Below are positions 10,066 through 18,655 of a stretch of 64,000 nt of DNA, one piece after another. Under the pieces are notes generated by a model, which searched no databases, was not told the origin of the DNA, and saw only the letters and a list, made by a program, of their open reading frames with translations. Made by a program: the position numbers and the translations under genes. Each line of letters starts with the position of its first letter. Position 1 is the first letter of the stretch. The stretch comes from Tenggerimyces flavus (GTDB lineage Bacteria > Actinomycetota > Actinomycetes > Propionibacteriales > Actinopolymorphaceae). The stretch lies in assembly GCF_016907715.1 (NCBI RefSeq), contig NZ_JAFBCM010000001.1, positions 5,704,001-5,768,000 of the forward strand, given 5' to 3'.

Positions 10066-11535
10066 GTGTCGCAGTACCGCGTCGGCATGGCCGGCATGTC
10101 CACCGAGTCCAGCACGTTCGCGCCGCACCGGACCACGCTCGGCGAGTTCCGGATCGTCCGCGGCGCCGATCTCGCCGACCGCTACTCGTACCTCACCGAC
10201 TGGCGGCTGCCCGAGCTCCCCGACGTGGAGTTCGTGCCGCTGCTGCAGGCGAGCGCGATGCCCGGCGGACAGGTGCGGCCGGAGGCGTACGACGCGATCG
10301 AGGCCGAGCTGCTCGAGCTGGTCCGCGGCGCGGTCGCGGACGGCCCGCTGCACGGCTTCCACTTCGACATCCACGGCGCGATGGCGGTCGACGGCCGCCG
10401 CGACGCCGAGGCCGGACTCGCCGCCAAGATCCGGGAGATCGTCGGTCCGGACTGCCTGCTGTCGGCGTCGTTCGACCTGCACGGGCAGGTGTCGGCCGAC
10501 CTCGCCGGGCAGCTCGACCTGCTGACCGCGTTCCGGACCGCGCCGCACATCGACTACGTCGAGACCCGCGAGCGCGCCGTCCGCAACCTCGCGACCTGTC
10601 TGGTGAACGGGACCCGCCCACTCCGCGCGTGGGTCCGCGTTCCCGTCCTGCTCCCCGGCGAGAAGACCAGCACGCGGGTCGAGCCGGCGCAGTCGATCTA
10701 CGCCGACCTCGAGCGGGTCGAGCAGCTCCCCGGCATCATCGACGCCGCGATCTGGGTCGGATACGCCTGGGCGGACGAGCCGCGCTCGGCCGCCACTGTG
10801 GTGGTGAGCGGAACGGACGAGGCCGCGGTGTCGGCCGAGGCCGAGGCGCTCGCGCGGCGGTGGTGGGACGTCCGGGACGAGTTCGAGTTCTGCGCGCCGG
10901 CCGGGCAGGCAGACTGGGCGATCGCCGAGGCGTTCGCGTCGGACGCGCGGCCGTTCTTCGTCAGTGACTCCGGCGACAACCCGACCGCCGGCGGATCGGG
11001 CGACATGGCTTACCTGCTGGGCGAACTCCTCGCCACACCGGCGCTCGCCTCCGGCGAACGGACCGCGATCTGGGCGTCCTGCATCGACCCGGACGCCGTC
11101 CGCGCGTGCGTCGCGGCAGGTGCGGGCAGCGACATCTCGGTGCGGGTCGGCGGTGTGTTCGGCGGCGGAACGCCCGTGCAGCTGACCGGCGAGGTGACGT
11201 TCGTCCTGCGCGACGACCCGGTCGGCGGCGACATCGCGGTCGTCCGTTCCGGCGGCGTGTACGCGATCCTCACCACGCGGCGGAAGCCGTACCACTACGT
11301 CAAGGACCTGCTGGCGCTCGGCCTCGACCCGGCCGCGCACGACCTCACGGCGGTGAAGATCGGTTACCTGCAGCCCGACCTGTTCGCGGCGGCGAAGGGC
11401 TGGGTGCTCGCGCTGACACCCGGCGGAGTGGACCAGGACCTGGCGCGGATCTCGTACGGCGCGGTCGAACGGCCGATCCATCCGCTCGACTCGTTCGACG
11501 ACCCGGACCTCACACCGGTCGTGTTCCGCTCATGA
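10066..11535 (+). CDS. M81 family metallopeptidase (MlrC-like)
   Basis: Member of the family of MlrC, the zinc enzyme that cleaves linear microcystin fragments; in most bacteria the true substrate is unknown. Visible landmarks are GMSTESSTFAP, the segment FHFDIHGAMAVDG, the DLHGQVS segment that supplies metal ligands, SDSGDNPTAGGSGD and the C-terminal FGGGTPV region. I place the start at GTG 10066, because AGGGAGAA at 10051-10058 is correctly spaced; an in-frame ATG at 10042 would overlap the lactonase. The stop overlaps the next start as ATGA. Its place in a sugar operon is unusual and suggests a role in importing or processing the same substrate, which is inference. Confidence 0.82.
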   Translation: MSQYRVGMAGMSTESSTFAPHRTTLGEFRIVRGADLADRYSYLTDWRLPELPDVEFVPLLQASAMPGGQVRPEAYDAIEAELLELVRGAVADGPLHGFHFDIHGAMAVDGRRDAEAGLAAKIREIVGPDCLLSASFDLHGQVSADLAGQLDLLTAFRTAPHIDYVETRERAVRNLATCLVNGTRPLRAWVRVPVLLPGEKTSTRVEPAQSIYADLERVEQLPGIIDAAIWVGYAWADEPRSAATVVVSGTDEAAVSAEAEALARRWWDVRDEFEFCAPAGQADWAIAEAFASDARPFFVSDSGDNPTAGGSGDMAYLLGELLATPALASGERTAIWASCIDPDAVRACVAAGAGSDISVRVGGVFGGGTPVQLTGEVTFVLRDDPVGGDIAVVRSGGVYAILTTRRKPYHYVKDLLALGLDPAAHDLTAVKIGYLQPDLFAAAKGWVLALTPGGVDQDLARISYGAVERPIHPLDSFDDPDLTPVVFRS

Positions 11536-12923
11536 CCGAGCTCGCAGCCGTCACGCTGGCGCTCGGGGAGACCCGCGTCGTCTCGGGCGTCTTCACGTGG
11601 GGCGAGGCGGACTGGGTCTACCTGCCCCTCGTCGTGCCGGAAGGCGCGCGGTCGATCTCCGTCCGGTACTCCTACGACCGGCCCGAGGTGCCGGCGGGGT
11701 TCCAGGGGAACGCGTTGGACATCGGCGTGTTCGACGCGGCCGGGCTCCGCGGCTGGTCGGGCGGGGCGCGGGACTCGTTCACGATCAGCGCCTCGGAGGC
11801 CACGCCCGGGTACATCCCGGGGCCGGTAGGGGCGGGCGTGTGGCGGCTGGTGCTCGGCCCGTACACGATCGCGCCGGAGGGGCTGAGCTTCGAGGTCACG
11901 ATCTCGCTGGAGGCCGGCTCGGACGCTGCGGTCTTCGAGCCGTCGTACGCGCCGTACGCCGTGCCTGGACGCGGCGCCGGGTGGTACCGCGGCGACCTGC
12001 ACCTGCACACCGTCTACTCCGACGGCCAGTGGACGCCCGCGGAGCTGGTGGCGGCGGCGCGGGCCGCTGGGCTCGACTTCATCGGGTCGAGCGAGCACAA
12101 CACGTACTCCGCCTCGCTGCAGTGGGGCCGTCACGCGACCGACGACCTGCTGATCATCGACGGCGAGGAGGTCACGACGCGGACCGGGCACTGGTTGGCG
12201 ATGGGCCTGCCGGCCGGCGAGTGGATCGACTGGCGGTTCCGCGCTGCCGATCGCGGGGCGCTCGCCGAGCAGGTCGCGAAGCTCCGTTCACTCGGCGGAA
12301 TCGCGGTCGCGAACCACCCGTTCGCGGACATCGTCGGCGGGCTCTGGCGGTTCGGGTACGACGAGGTCGACGCGATCGAGGTGTGGAACGGCGCCTGGGG
12401 TCCGCACAACGAGATCGCCGTCCGGGCGTGGGACAACCAGCTGCTGGCCAGCGAACGGTGGGTGCCGGCGGTGGGCAACAGCGACTCGCACGAGCAATCC
12501 GAAGCGCCTGGGCTGGCCCAGACCGTGGTGTACGCCGAGGAGCTGTCGCGGCCGGCGATCCTCGCCGGTCTGCGGGCGGGTCGTTCATACGTCGCCGAGT
12601 CGTCGTCGGTCGAGGTGGAGTTCAAGGCGACGACGCTCGATCAGACGGTCGGGGTCGGCGACCGGCTGATCGTGGATCCGGACCAGCGCGTGGCCATCAT
12701 GGTGGCGGTGCGCGGCGTGCCCGACGCGCTGCTGCGGCTGTACAACGACAAGGGGACGCTGCTCGAGCGGCAGCTGCCGGAGAACGCGTCGACGGGCTTC
12801 GCCACCACGCCTCGGGCTTCGGCGTACGTACGGCTCGAGGTGCGGCACGCGGTCCCCGTACCGATCCCCGGGCTGGAGCCGATGGCGGCGCTGACCAACC
12901 CGATCTTCCTCGGCGCTCGATGA
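11532..12923 (+). CDS. CehA/McbA-type PHP-domain metallohydrolase
   Basis: The C-terminal half is a PHP phosphoesterase domain: YRGDLHLHTVYSDGQWTP gives the first metal ligands, GSSEHN the next, then ANHPFADI and GNSDSHE. The N-terminal half (about residues 1-150) is a beta-sandwich-like region with no recognised enzymatic motif. This combination occurs in the CehA/McbA group, which includes carbaryl hydrolase. The long open frame begins far upstream, but ATG at 11532 overlapping the M81 stop (ATGA) gives a natural start and 463 residues. It is the last gene of the fucose-linked operon and is followed directly by a strong hairpin. Substrate unknown; phosphoester, amide or carbamate are possible. 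Confidence 0.82.
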   Translation: MTELAAVTLALGETRVVSGVFTWGEADWVYLPLVVPEGARSISVRYSYDRPEVPAGFQGNALDIGVFDAAGLRGWSGGARDSFTISASEATPGYIPGPVGAGVWRLVLGPYTIAPEGLSFEVTISLEAGSDAAVFEPSYAPYAVPGRGAGWYRGDLHLHTVYSDGQWTPAELVAAARAAGLDFIGSSEHNTYSASLQWGRHATDDLLIIDGEEVTTRTGHWLAMGLPAGEWIDWRFRAADRGALAEQVAKLRSLGGIAVANHPFADIVGGLWRFGYDEVDAIEVWNGAWGPHNEIAVRAWDNQLLASERWVPAVGNSDSHEQSEAPGLAQTVVYAEELSRPAILAGLRAGRSYVAESSSVEVEFKATTLDQTVGVGDRLIVDPDQRVAIMVAVRGVPDALLRLYNDKGTLLERQLPENASTGFATTPRASAYVRLEVRHAVPVPIPGLEPMAALTNPIFLGAR

Positions 12924-12927
12924 CGCA

Positions 12928-12966
12928 CGAACGGGCCGGCACCCACGTGGGGTGCCGGCCCGTTCG
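12928..12966 (+). terminator. Strong hairpin after the fucose-linked operon
   Basis: A perfect 17-bp stem, CGAACGGGCCGGCACCC at 12928-12944 with its complement at 12950-12966, closed by the 5-nt loop ACGTG, begins 5 bp after the PHP gene stop. There is no U-run. It lies between converging operons (PHP gene and erpA) and could stop both. Confidence 0.75.
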
Positions 12967-13056
12967 GACGCTTGGGGCCTAGTCGGGTGCCGCGGCGGTT
13001 GCACCAAGCAGACGTTCGAAGCACCCGACTCGGAGCGCGCCAGCGCGACCGTGCGA

Positions 13057-13419
13057 CTAGTGGAAGCTGTCGCCGCAGGCGCAGGAGCCGGTGGCGTTCG
13101 GGTTGTCGATCGTGAAGCCCTGCTTCTCGATCGTGTCGACGAAGTCGATCACCGCGCCCTGCAGGTACGGGGTGCTCATCCGGTCGACCACCACGCCGAC
13201 GCCGCCGAAGTCGCGGACCTCGTCGCCGTCGAGGCTGCGCTCGTCGAAGAACAGCTGGTAGCGCAGACCCGAGCAACCGCCCGGCTGCACCGCGAGCCGA
13301 AGCCTGAGGTCGTCGCGACCCTCCTGGTCGAGCAGGCTCTTCACCTTCTCGGCGGCGGTTTCGGTGAGGACGACCCCGTCGACCTGCGTCGTCTCCTGGG
13401 GCGTGTCCTGAACGGTCAT
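13057..13419 (-). CDS. erpA: Iron-sulfur cluster insertion protein
   Basis: A-type carrier that delivers Fe-S clusters to target proteins. The 120-residue protein carries the three conserved cysteines: QPGGCSGLRYQLFFDE near residue 50 and GSCACGDSF at the C-terminus. I prefer ATG 13419 over ATG 13425: AGGGAG lies 7 nt before 13419 but only about 1 nt before 13425, and 13419 overlaps the stop of a short upstream ORF as ATGA. In other actinobacteria a similar gene sits near the cytochrome oxidase genes. Possible clients nearby are LipA and the FdhF-like oxidoreductase. Confidence 0.93.
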   Translation of the reverse strand: MTVQDTPQETTQVDGVVLTETAAEKVKSLLDQEGRDDLRLRLAVQPGGCSGLRYQLFFDERSLDGDEVRDFGGVGVVVDRMSTPYLQGAVIDFVDTIEKQGFTIDNPNATGSCACGDSFH

Positions 13420-13577
13420 CCGCATACTCCCTGGTCGCTGGCTATGTCTTGCCGGTCAACTCTGGCCAACGCGGTGCGCTGCCCGGGCATTCCGGCGTCG
13501 TTCGCTGTCTCCATGGTTGCACAGAGGTGCCACTCGCGGTCCGGCTCGTCGAAGAAGCATGCCCGCGCGTCGGTCAT
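13416..13577 (-). CDS. Short ORF (53 aa) coupled to erpA, homologous to the ORF at 19732
   Basis: Encodes a 53-residue protein beginning MTDARACFFDEPDREWHL. Its stop codon overlaps the erpA ATG (ATGA), so the two may be translated together. A second short ORF at 19732 starts MTAVWECFLDDPDRDG; codons for the shared F-D-x-P-D-R part differ mostly at third positions, as expected for a conserved peptide. Upstream, both copies share GCTCAGTTTCGCGG and, at the start codon, CTGTCAGCGGCATGACC. No Shine-Dalgarno site is visible. Function is unknown; a leader or regulatory peptide is one possibility, and a conserved RNA element with a chance ORF is another. Confidence 0.45.
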   Translation of the reverse strand: MTDARACFFDEPDREWHLCATMETANDAGMPGQRTALARVDRQDIASDQGVCG

Positions 13578-13638
13578 GCCGCTGACAGGCGGCCGGTGGC
13601 ACAAACCCGCGAAACTGAGCGAGCCGGAGCCGCGACAA

Positions 13639-14742
13639 TCAAATACTGCGGGACCACGTGCGCGCCACGCGTGCCGCCAGGGCGGCCAGGCTCTCGGCCG
13701 GCTGTCCCATAGCGGCCTCCTTGCCGACCGCGTCGACCAGGGAGTACGCGGACTGGACGCCCATCACGCGCATCTCGCGGGCGCCGACGAGGACCTGGCC
13801 GGCGAGGACCACACAGGGGCGGATGGCGTCGCCCGCGACCTTGGCCACGCCGGAGACGACCTTGCCGCTCGCGGACTGGTAGTCGAAGCCGCCCTCGCCG
13901 GTGAGGACCAGGTCGACGGTCTTCGCGTGCTCGGCGAGCTTGACCGCGTCGATGATCGTCTCGATGCCGGGAACGCGGCTCGCGCCGACGAGCATGAGCG
14001 CGTACCCGAGACCGCCCGCGGCGCCGGCTCCCTTGGAGTCGGCGAGCTGCCGGTCGACCAGGGTGGCGAGGTTCTCCAGGGCGGCGTCGAGCGGCGGGAT
14101 CCGTTCGGCCTCGACGCCCTTCTGCGGGCCGAAGATGTTCGTGGCGCCGCGGAGGCCGAGGAGGGGGTTGTCGACGTCGGAGGCGGCGAGCAATTCGATG
14201 CCTTCCAGCCGCTCGCGGGCGGGCGTGACGTCGATGCTGGTCAGCTGCTGGAGCGCGGATCCGCCTTGCTGGAGGACGCCTTGGGGCTCGGCGGTGGCGC
14301 CCAGGGCGGCGAGCATGCCGGCGCCGGCGTCGTTCGTTCCGCTGCCGCCGAGGCCGATCACGATCCGCTTCGCCCCGGCTTCGACGGCGGCGACGATCAG
14401 CTCGCCGACGCCGTACGTACTGGCGCGCTCCGGCTCGCGGTTCGGGGCTTCGATGAGGTCGAGGCCGCAGGCCTGGGAGGACTCGACGTACGCCGTGTCG
14501 CCGACCAGCAGCAGCGTCGCCGGCGTCGACTCGCCGAGCGGACCGGTGACCGTGAGCGCGGCGAGCTCGCCGCCGAGCGCGGCCTGGAGGACGTCGACGA
14601 AGCCGGGGCCGCCGTCGGACATCGGGACCCGTACGACCTCGTCGTCGGGAGCCTGCTGCCGCCACCCAGCCGCGATGGCCTCGGCGGCCTCCACGGCGGA
14701 CAGCGTGCCGGCGAACTTGTCGGGAGCGATCAGCACGCGCAC
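13639..14742 (-). CDS. glxK: Glycerate 2-kinase (GlxK family)
   Basis: Phosphorylates D-glycerate, feeding it into glycolysis. The 367-residue protein has the family's opening VLIAPDKFAGTLSAVEAAEAIAAG, PMSDGGPGFVDVL, the nucleotide-binding segment IGLGGSGTNDAGAGMLAALG and LTGEGGFDYQSASGKV. The start is GTG at 14742. The gene is divergent from a GNAT gene and ends 62 bp before the short ORF that precedes erpA. Length fits the family (about 370-380). Whether the product is 2- or 3-phosphoglycerate cannot be told from sequence, though this family usually gives 2-phosphoglycerate. Confidence 0.9.
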   Translation of the reverse strand: MRVLIAPDKFAGTLSAVEAAEAIAAGWRQQAPDDEVVRVPMSDGGPGFVDVLQAALGGELAALTVTGPLGESTPATLLLVGDTAYVESSQACGLDLIEAPNREPERASTYGVGELIVAAVEAGAKRIVIGLGGSGTNDAGAGMLAALGATAEPQGVLQQGGSALQQLTSIDVTPARERLEGIELLAASDVDNPLLGLRGATNIFGPQKGVEAERIPPLDAALENLATLVDRQLADSKGAGAAGGLGYALMLVGASRVPGIETIIDAVKLAEHAKTVDLVLTGEGGFDYQSASGKVVSGVAKVAGDAIRPCVVLAGQVLVGAREMRVMGVQSAYSLVDAVGKEAAMGQPAESLAALAARVARTWSRSI

Positions 14743-14834
14743 ACGTGCATCCTGTCGGACGCGGCGAATTGGTCAGTAGTCGGCCGGCGCGATCGGCAAG
14801 GGCGGCAGGTCTCGCCACGGCATAGGTTGGAGGA

Positions 14835-15722
14835 GTGCTGATCCGCCCGCTGCGCGAGTCCGACCTGCCCGATGTGCTCGACGTGGTCTACCGGTCCATG
14901 TCGGTCGTCCGTGCGCGGATAGCGATCGCCGCGGGGACGGCGCCGCCGGACCCGGACGCGGCGCCGCCGGCGGGGTGGCCGGAACGGTGGAGTGCCCAGA
15001 TCCTGCACCTGCTCGGCACCGACCCCGGCGGGGCGTGGGTGGCGGAGGACGGGGACGTCTTCGGCGTGGGGCTCGCGCTCGTACGGGACAAGCTGTGGGG
15101 ACTGTCGGCGTACTTCGTCCGCCCGGACCGCCAGGGCACCGGCGCGGGGGCGGCGCTGATGGAGCCGCTGCTGGAGTACTCGCGCGGCTGTCTGCGCGGG
15201 ATCATCGTGTCCACCGAGGACCCGCGGGCGGCGCGGCGGTATCGGTTGGCCGGGTTCACGCTGCACCCCACGATGCGGTCGTCAGGCGTCGTACGGCGTG
15301 AGGTGCTGCCCGTCGTGGACGGCGTACGGCTCGGCGGCATCGGCGACCGCGACCTGTGCGACTCCTCCGACCGGCGCACGCGCGGGGCGGCGCACGGGCC
15401 CGATCACGACTTCCTGAGCGAGCGTTACCAGCTGCTGGTCTGCGACACGCTCACCGGCAGCGGGTACTGCTACGTCGACAAGGACGGCTCGCCGATCCAG
15501 CTCGCGGCGTCGACGAAGAAGGTCGCGCAGCGGCTGCTCTGGTCGGCGCTGGCCCTGTCACCGCCGGGCGCGACCGTCCACGTGAACCACCTCACGGCGG
15601 CGCAGGAGTGGGCGGTGGACGTGGTGCTGGCCGCGGGGCTGTCGGTGCGTACGGAGGGCTACCTGGCGTTGCGGCACATGCGGCCGCCGGAGCCGTACAT
15701 CCCCTCGCCGGCCTTTCTCTAG
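14835..15722 (+). CDS. GNAT-family N-acetyltransferase
   Basis: The N-terminal half is a GNAT acyl-CoA transferase: LIRPLRESDLPDVLDVVYRSM at the start, then the acetyl-CoA loop VRPDRQGTGAGAALMEPLL near residues 95-115 and STEDPRAARRYRLAGFTLHP. The C-terminal half (about residues 165-295) resembles a second, degenerate GNAT-like fold with SGYCYVDKDG and LAAGLSVRTEGYLALRHM, giving a two-domain enzyme of 295 residues. It starts with GTG at 14835, 92 bp from the divergent glxK start, and overlaps the stop of pspAB by 4 bp at its end. Substrate unknown. Confidence 0.8.
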   Translation: MLIRPLRESDLPDVLDVVYRSMSVVRARIAIAAGTAPPDPDAAPPAGWPERWSAQILHLLGTDPGGAWVAEDGDVFGVGLALVRDKLWGLSAYFVRPDRQGTGAGAALMEPLLEYSRGCLRGIIVSTEDPRAARRYRLAGFTLHPTMRSSGVVRREVLPVVDGVRLGGIGDRDLCDSSDRRTRGAAHGPDHDFLSERYQLLVCDTLTGSGYCYVDKDGSPIQLAASTKKVAQRLLWSALALSPPGATVHVNHLTAAQEWAVDVVLAAGLSVRTEGYLALRHMRPPEPYIPSPAFL

Positions 15723-16312
15723 AGACCGGGCGCGCCCCACACCGGGAACCAGCGGCTGAGGTCGTCCTCGACGCGGAGGTCGTTGGCGATCAGGCCGCGG
15801 ATCTGCAGCTCCAGCGCGTTGTCGCGTCGTTCCCCGGCCTGCGGGGCGAACGGGTAGAACGAGCCGCGCTTGTAGAGGTAGACGAGCGCGAGCTTGCGGC
15901 CCTGGTCGTCGGCGAAGTGCAGCAGCGAGCAGAGCAGCGCGGGCCCGAAGCCGGCGCCCTCCAGCGAGGTGTTGACCGCGTGCAGGTCGGTGACGAGGCC
16001 GGCGGAGTCGGACGGGTCGTGGTTGACGACGAGCCAGGTGAACCCGTATTCGTCCTCCTTGCGCTCCACCTTCGGCGCGGTGCTCGTCGTCGGCCCGGGC
16101 GCACTCATGTCGAGCAGCTGCTGGATGTCGGACTGCGTGGTGGCGAACGCTCCACCCTCCGCCGCCCGATAGCAGACCGAGCCGATCCCCGTCGGGCGGA
16201 ACGTCGTCGCGACCTCCAGCGTCAGCGCCGCCTGCGGCAGCCCGAACAGCTGGTCGAGGTTGGCCTTGACCGGCTTGCTCCGCCCGAACAGGGCATCGAA
16301 GAACTTGACCAC
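15719..16312 (-). CDS. pspAB: PspA-associated protein PspAB
   Basis: Actinobacterial partner of the PspA membrane-stress system. The 197-residue protein starts VVKFFDALFGRSKPVKANLDQLF and contains YGFTWLVVNHDPSDSAGLVTDLHAV and KLALVYLYKRGSFYPFAP, as in the PspAB family. No membrane segment or catalytic motif is visible. It is the last gene of the minus-strand group pspA-pspAA-htpX-pspAB, which is the context that defines it. It converges on the GNAT gene with a 4-bp overlap. Its precise biochemical role is not known. Confidence 0.85.
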   Translation of the reverse strand: MVKFFDALFGRSKPVKANLDQLFGLPQAALTLEVATTFRPTGIGSVCYRAAEGGAFATTQSDIQQLLDMSAPGPTTSTAPKVERKEDEYGFTWLVVNHDPSDSAGLVTDLHAVNTSLEGAGFGPALLCSLLHFADDQGRKLALVYLYKRGSFYPFAPQAGERRDNALELQIRGLIANDLRVEDDLSRWFPVWGAPGL

Positions 16313-16381
16313 GCCCCCACCCTCTCAGATCCGCGTCAGGCGATCACGGCCGCAGCCTGATCGGCGATCGGGTGTCGGCAC

Positions 16382-17272
16382 CTACGTCGGGCGGCCGAGC
16401 TGGGCGGAGATCTCCGCGAGGCGGGCGATCCGCGCTTCGGTGGTCGGGTGGGTCGACAGCAGGTTACCGAGCGACTTGCCTACCGCGGCCGGGGCGAAGA
16501 AGAACGCCTGGGCCGGCTGCGCGCGGCGCAGATCTTTCGTCGGGATCTGGGCCATGTCGCCGGAGATCTTGGTCAGCGCCGACGCCAGGGCGGACGGTTG
16601 GCCGGTCAGGTAAGCGCCGGCGCGGTCGGCGGCGAACTCGCGGTAGCGGGACAGCGCCCGGGTGAGCAGGAACGAGATCACGTACACCGCGATCGACGCG
16701 AGCCACACGACCACGAACACGATCGCCGCGTTGTTGTTGTTGCCGCCACGGAAGTACAGGCCCCACCGGGCGACGAGCCCGGCCAGCACGCCGAGGAACG
16801 ACGCGACCGTCATCACCGCGACGTCACGGTGCGCGACGTGCGACAGCTCGTGCGCGAGCACGCCTTCGAGCTCGGGCGTCTCCAGCCTCTGCATGATCCC
16901 GCGCGTGACGCAGATCACGGCCTTCTTCGGGCTCCGGCCGGTCGCGAACGCGTTCGGCATGTCCGAGTCGGCGTACGCGATCCTCGGCTTCGGCATGTCC
17001 GCCAACGCACACAGCCGGTCGACGATCGCGTGCAGCTCGGGCGCCTCCTCCGCCGTCACCTCGCGAGCGCGCATCGCCATCAGCGCGAGCTTGTCGGAGA
17101 AGAACCACTGCGCGAACAGGAATCCACCCGCGATGACCAGCACCAGAGCCGCGTTCACGCCCGCGACGATCAGACCGACGATCGCCGAGACGTACAGCAG
17201 GCCCAGCAGGAACATCACGATGACCATTCGGGAGGTCAACCCACGATCCGGTGCGAACCGCGTACTCGCCAT
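16382..17272 (-). CDS. htpX: Membrane zinc metalloprotease HtpX (M48)
   Basis: Integral-membrane protease that degrades damaged membrane proteins during envelope or heat stress. The 296-residue protein has two N-terminal transmembrane helices (about residues 15-55), the zinc motif HELSHVAHRD near residue 140 preceded by LEGVLA, two more hydrophobic segments (about 155-175 and 190-210), and the third zinc ligand Glu in FAADRAGAYLTG. It ends in the family motif STHPTTEARIARL. It lies between pspAA and pspAB, tying it to phage-shock-type membrane stress. A hairpin at 17318-17343 separates it from pspAA, so it may have its own promoter. Confidence 0.96.
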   Translation of the reverse strand: MASTRFAPDRGLTSRMVIVMFLLGLLYVSAIVGLIVAGVNAALVLVIAGGFLFAQWFFSDKLALMAMRAREVTAEEAPELHAIVDRLCALADMPKPRIAYADSDMPNAFATGRSPKKAVICVTRGIMQRLETPELEGVLAHELSHVAHRDVAVMTVASFLGVLAGLVARWGLYFRGGNNNNAAIVFVVVWLASIAVYVISFLLTRALSRYREFAADRAGAYLTGQPSALASALTKISGDMAQIPTKDLRRAQPAQAFFFAPAAVGKSLGNLLSTHPTTEARIARLAEISAQLGRPT

Positions 17273-17317
17273 TGCTTCACCGCTCCTCAGAAGTACTACC
17301 GAGGTGAAGACGCAGCA

Positions 17318-17343
17318 CGGGCCCGGGGTGTTCCCCGAGCCCG
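17318..17343 (-). terminator. Hairpin between pspAA and htpX
   Basis: Inverted repeat GGGCCCGGGG (17319-17328) and CCCCGAGCCC (17333-17342) around a TGTT loop, one mismatch, in the 107-bp gap between pspAA and htpX. No U-run is present. It may end or attenuate the pspA-pspAA message before htpX. Confidence 0.5.
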
Positions 17344-17379
17344 CGCCGCGCGTGCACTTCTTGGCTGATTCTTGGCGTT

Positions 17380-17658
17380 CTAGCCGGGAATCAGGCCTTC
17401 CTCGCCAAGCAGCTCCTTGACCTCTTCGATCGTCGCGTCCTCAGGGGGAAGGAACAGGTCGGAGTCCTCCAGGGAGTCGTCCGCCAACTTCTCGCCGACA
17501 GCCCGAACCTTCTCCAGCAGCGCCGACAACGCGACGCGGAACGCCGCCTCGTCGCCGGAGCTGACCGCTGCCTCGAGCGCGCTGTCCAACTCGTTCAGCC
17601 CGTCGATGTGGTCCGCAGCGATCTTGAGCTGCCCCTCCCCGAGAATCCGGACGATCAC
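17380..17658 (-). CDS. pspAA: PspA-associated protein PspAA
   Basis: Small partner protein of PspA in actinobacteria. The 92-residue product begins VIVRILGEGQLKIAADHIDGLN, has a central helical part rich in Ala/Glu, and ends LEDSDLFLPPEDATIEEVKELLGEEGLIP, which is the family's characteristic acidic C-terminus. GTG 17658 overlaps the pspA stop as GTGA, so the two are translationally coupled. The family is soluble and lacks enzymatic motifs. Assignment depends on both sequence and neighbourhood. Confidence 0.88.
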   Translation of the reverse strand: MIVRILGEGQLKIAADHIDGLNELDSALEAAVSSGDEAAFRVALSALLEKVRAVGEKLADDSLEDSDLFLPPEDATIEEVKELLGEEGLIPG

Positions 17659-18494
17659 GTTCCCTCCCCTTGCCGCTGTGGCTGGTCCTGCGCGATCGGC
17701 TGGGTCGGCTGCTCACTCGCCGCCGGCGCCGCGGGCGGCGCCGCCTGGTCGGGCGTGCCCTGACCCTCGAGCTGCCGCGGAGCCTCGGTCGAGCCGCCAC
17801 CCAGCTGGGCCTTCATGGCGGCAAGCTCGGTCTCCACGTCGGAGCCGGACGCCATCCGGTCCAGTTCGAGCGAGATGTCGTCCTTGCCCGTGCCGGTCAC
17901 GTCGTCGAGCGCGCCCGAAGCGAGCAGCTCGTCGATCGCGGACGAACGGGCCTGCAGCTCCGCGGTCTTGTCCTCGGCGCGCTGCACCGCGAGACCGACG
18001 TCGCTCATCTCCTCGGAGATGCCGGTGAAGGCCTCGCCGACGCGCGTCTGCGCCTCGGCCGCGGTGTACGTGGCCTTGATGGTCTCCTTCTTGGTACGGA
18101 AGGCCTCCACCTTGGCCTGCAACCGCTGCGCGGCAAGAGTCAGCTTCTCCTCCTCGCCCTGCAGCGTGGCGTGCTGCGTGGAGAGGTCGGTCACCTGCTG
18201 CTCGAGCCCGGAACGCCGGGTGAGCGCCTCGCGCGCGAGGTCCTCCCGGCCGAGGCCGAGGGCCTTCTGCGCCTGGTCCTTGAGCTTCGAGGACTGGCCG
18301 TTCAGCTGGTTCATCTGGAGCTCGAGCCGCTTGCGGCTCGTCGCGACGTCAGCAACGCCACGACGTACCTTCTGCAGCATTTCGAGCTGCTTTTGGTACG
18401 AGTAGTCGAGTGTCTCGCGGGGGTCTTCGGCAGCGTCGAGTGCCTTGTTGGCTTTCGCGCGGAAGATCATCGCGAAGCGGTTGAGAATACCCAT
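17655..18494 (-). CDS. pspA: PspA/IM30 family membrane-stress protein
   Basis: Peripheral membrane protein that polymerises on damaged inner membranes to limit proton leakage. The 279-residue product opens with the PspA amphipathic helix MGILNRFAMIFRAKANKALD, followed by the long coiled coil (about residues 25-220) with PRETLDYSYQKQLEMLQK. It ends with a Pro/Ala/Gln-rich tail (about 225-279) longer than in enterobacterial PspA. It is the first gene of pspA-pspAA-htpX-pspAB. The 161-bp gap to the divergent DUF3043 gene should carry the stress-inducible promoter; no sigma-factor site was clear enough to name. Confidence 0.95.
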   Translation of the reverse strand: MGILNRFAMIFRAKANKALDAAEDPRETLDYSYQKQLEMLQKVRRGVADVATSRKRLELQMNQLNGQSSKLKDQAQKALGLGREDLAREALTRRSGLEQQVTDLSTQHATLQGEEEKLTLAAQRLQAKVEAFRTKKETIKATYTAAEAQTRVGEAFTGISEEMSDVGLAVQRAEDKTAELQARSSAIDELLASGALDDVTGTGKDDISLELDRMASGSDVETELAAMKAQLGGGSTEAPRQLEGQGTPDQAAPPAAPAASEQPTQPIAQDQPQRQGEGT

Positions 18495-18655
18495 CGAGGT
18501 CGGCCGCCCCCTTCGGTGTCCAGGCCGGTCGTATCGTCCCGGGCCGGGGTCGGCTCCGGACTTGATCTGGTCCTATCTGGCAATTGGCAGTGTCAACCCT
18601 ATTCCGCGGACGGACCGAGGGCGACCCCGACCTGCCATCGCATTACCCTGAGCTT

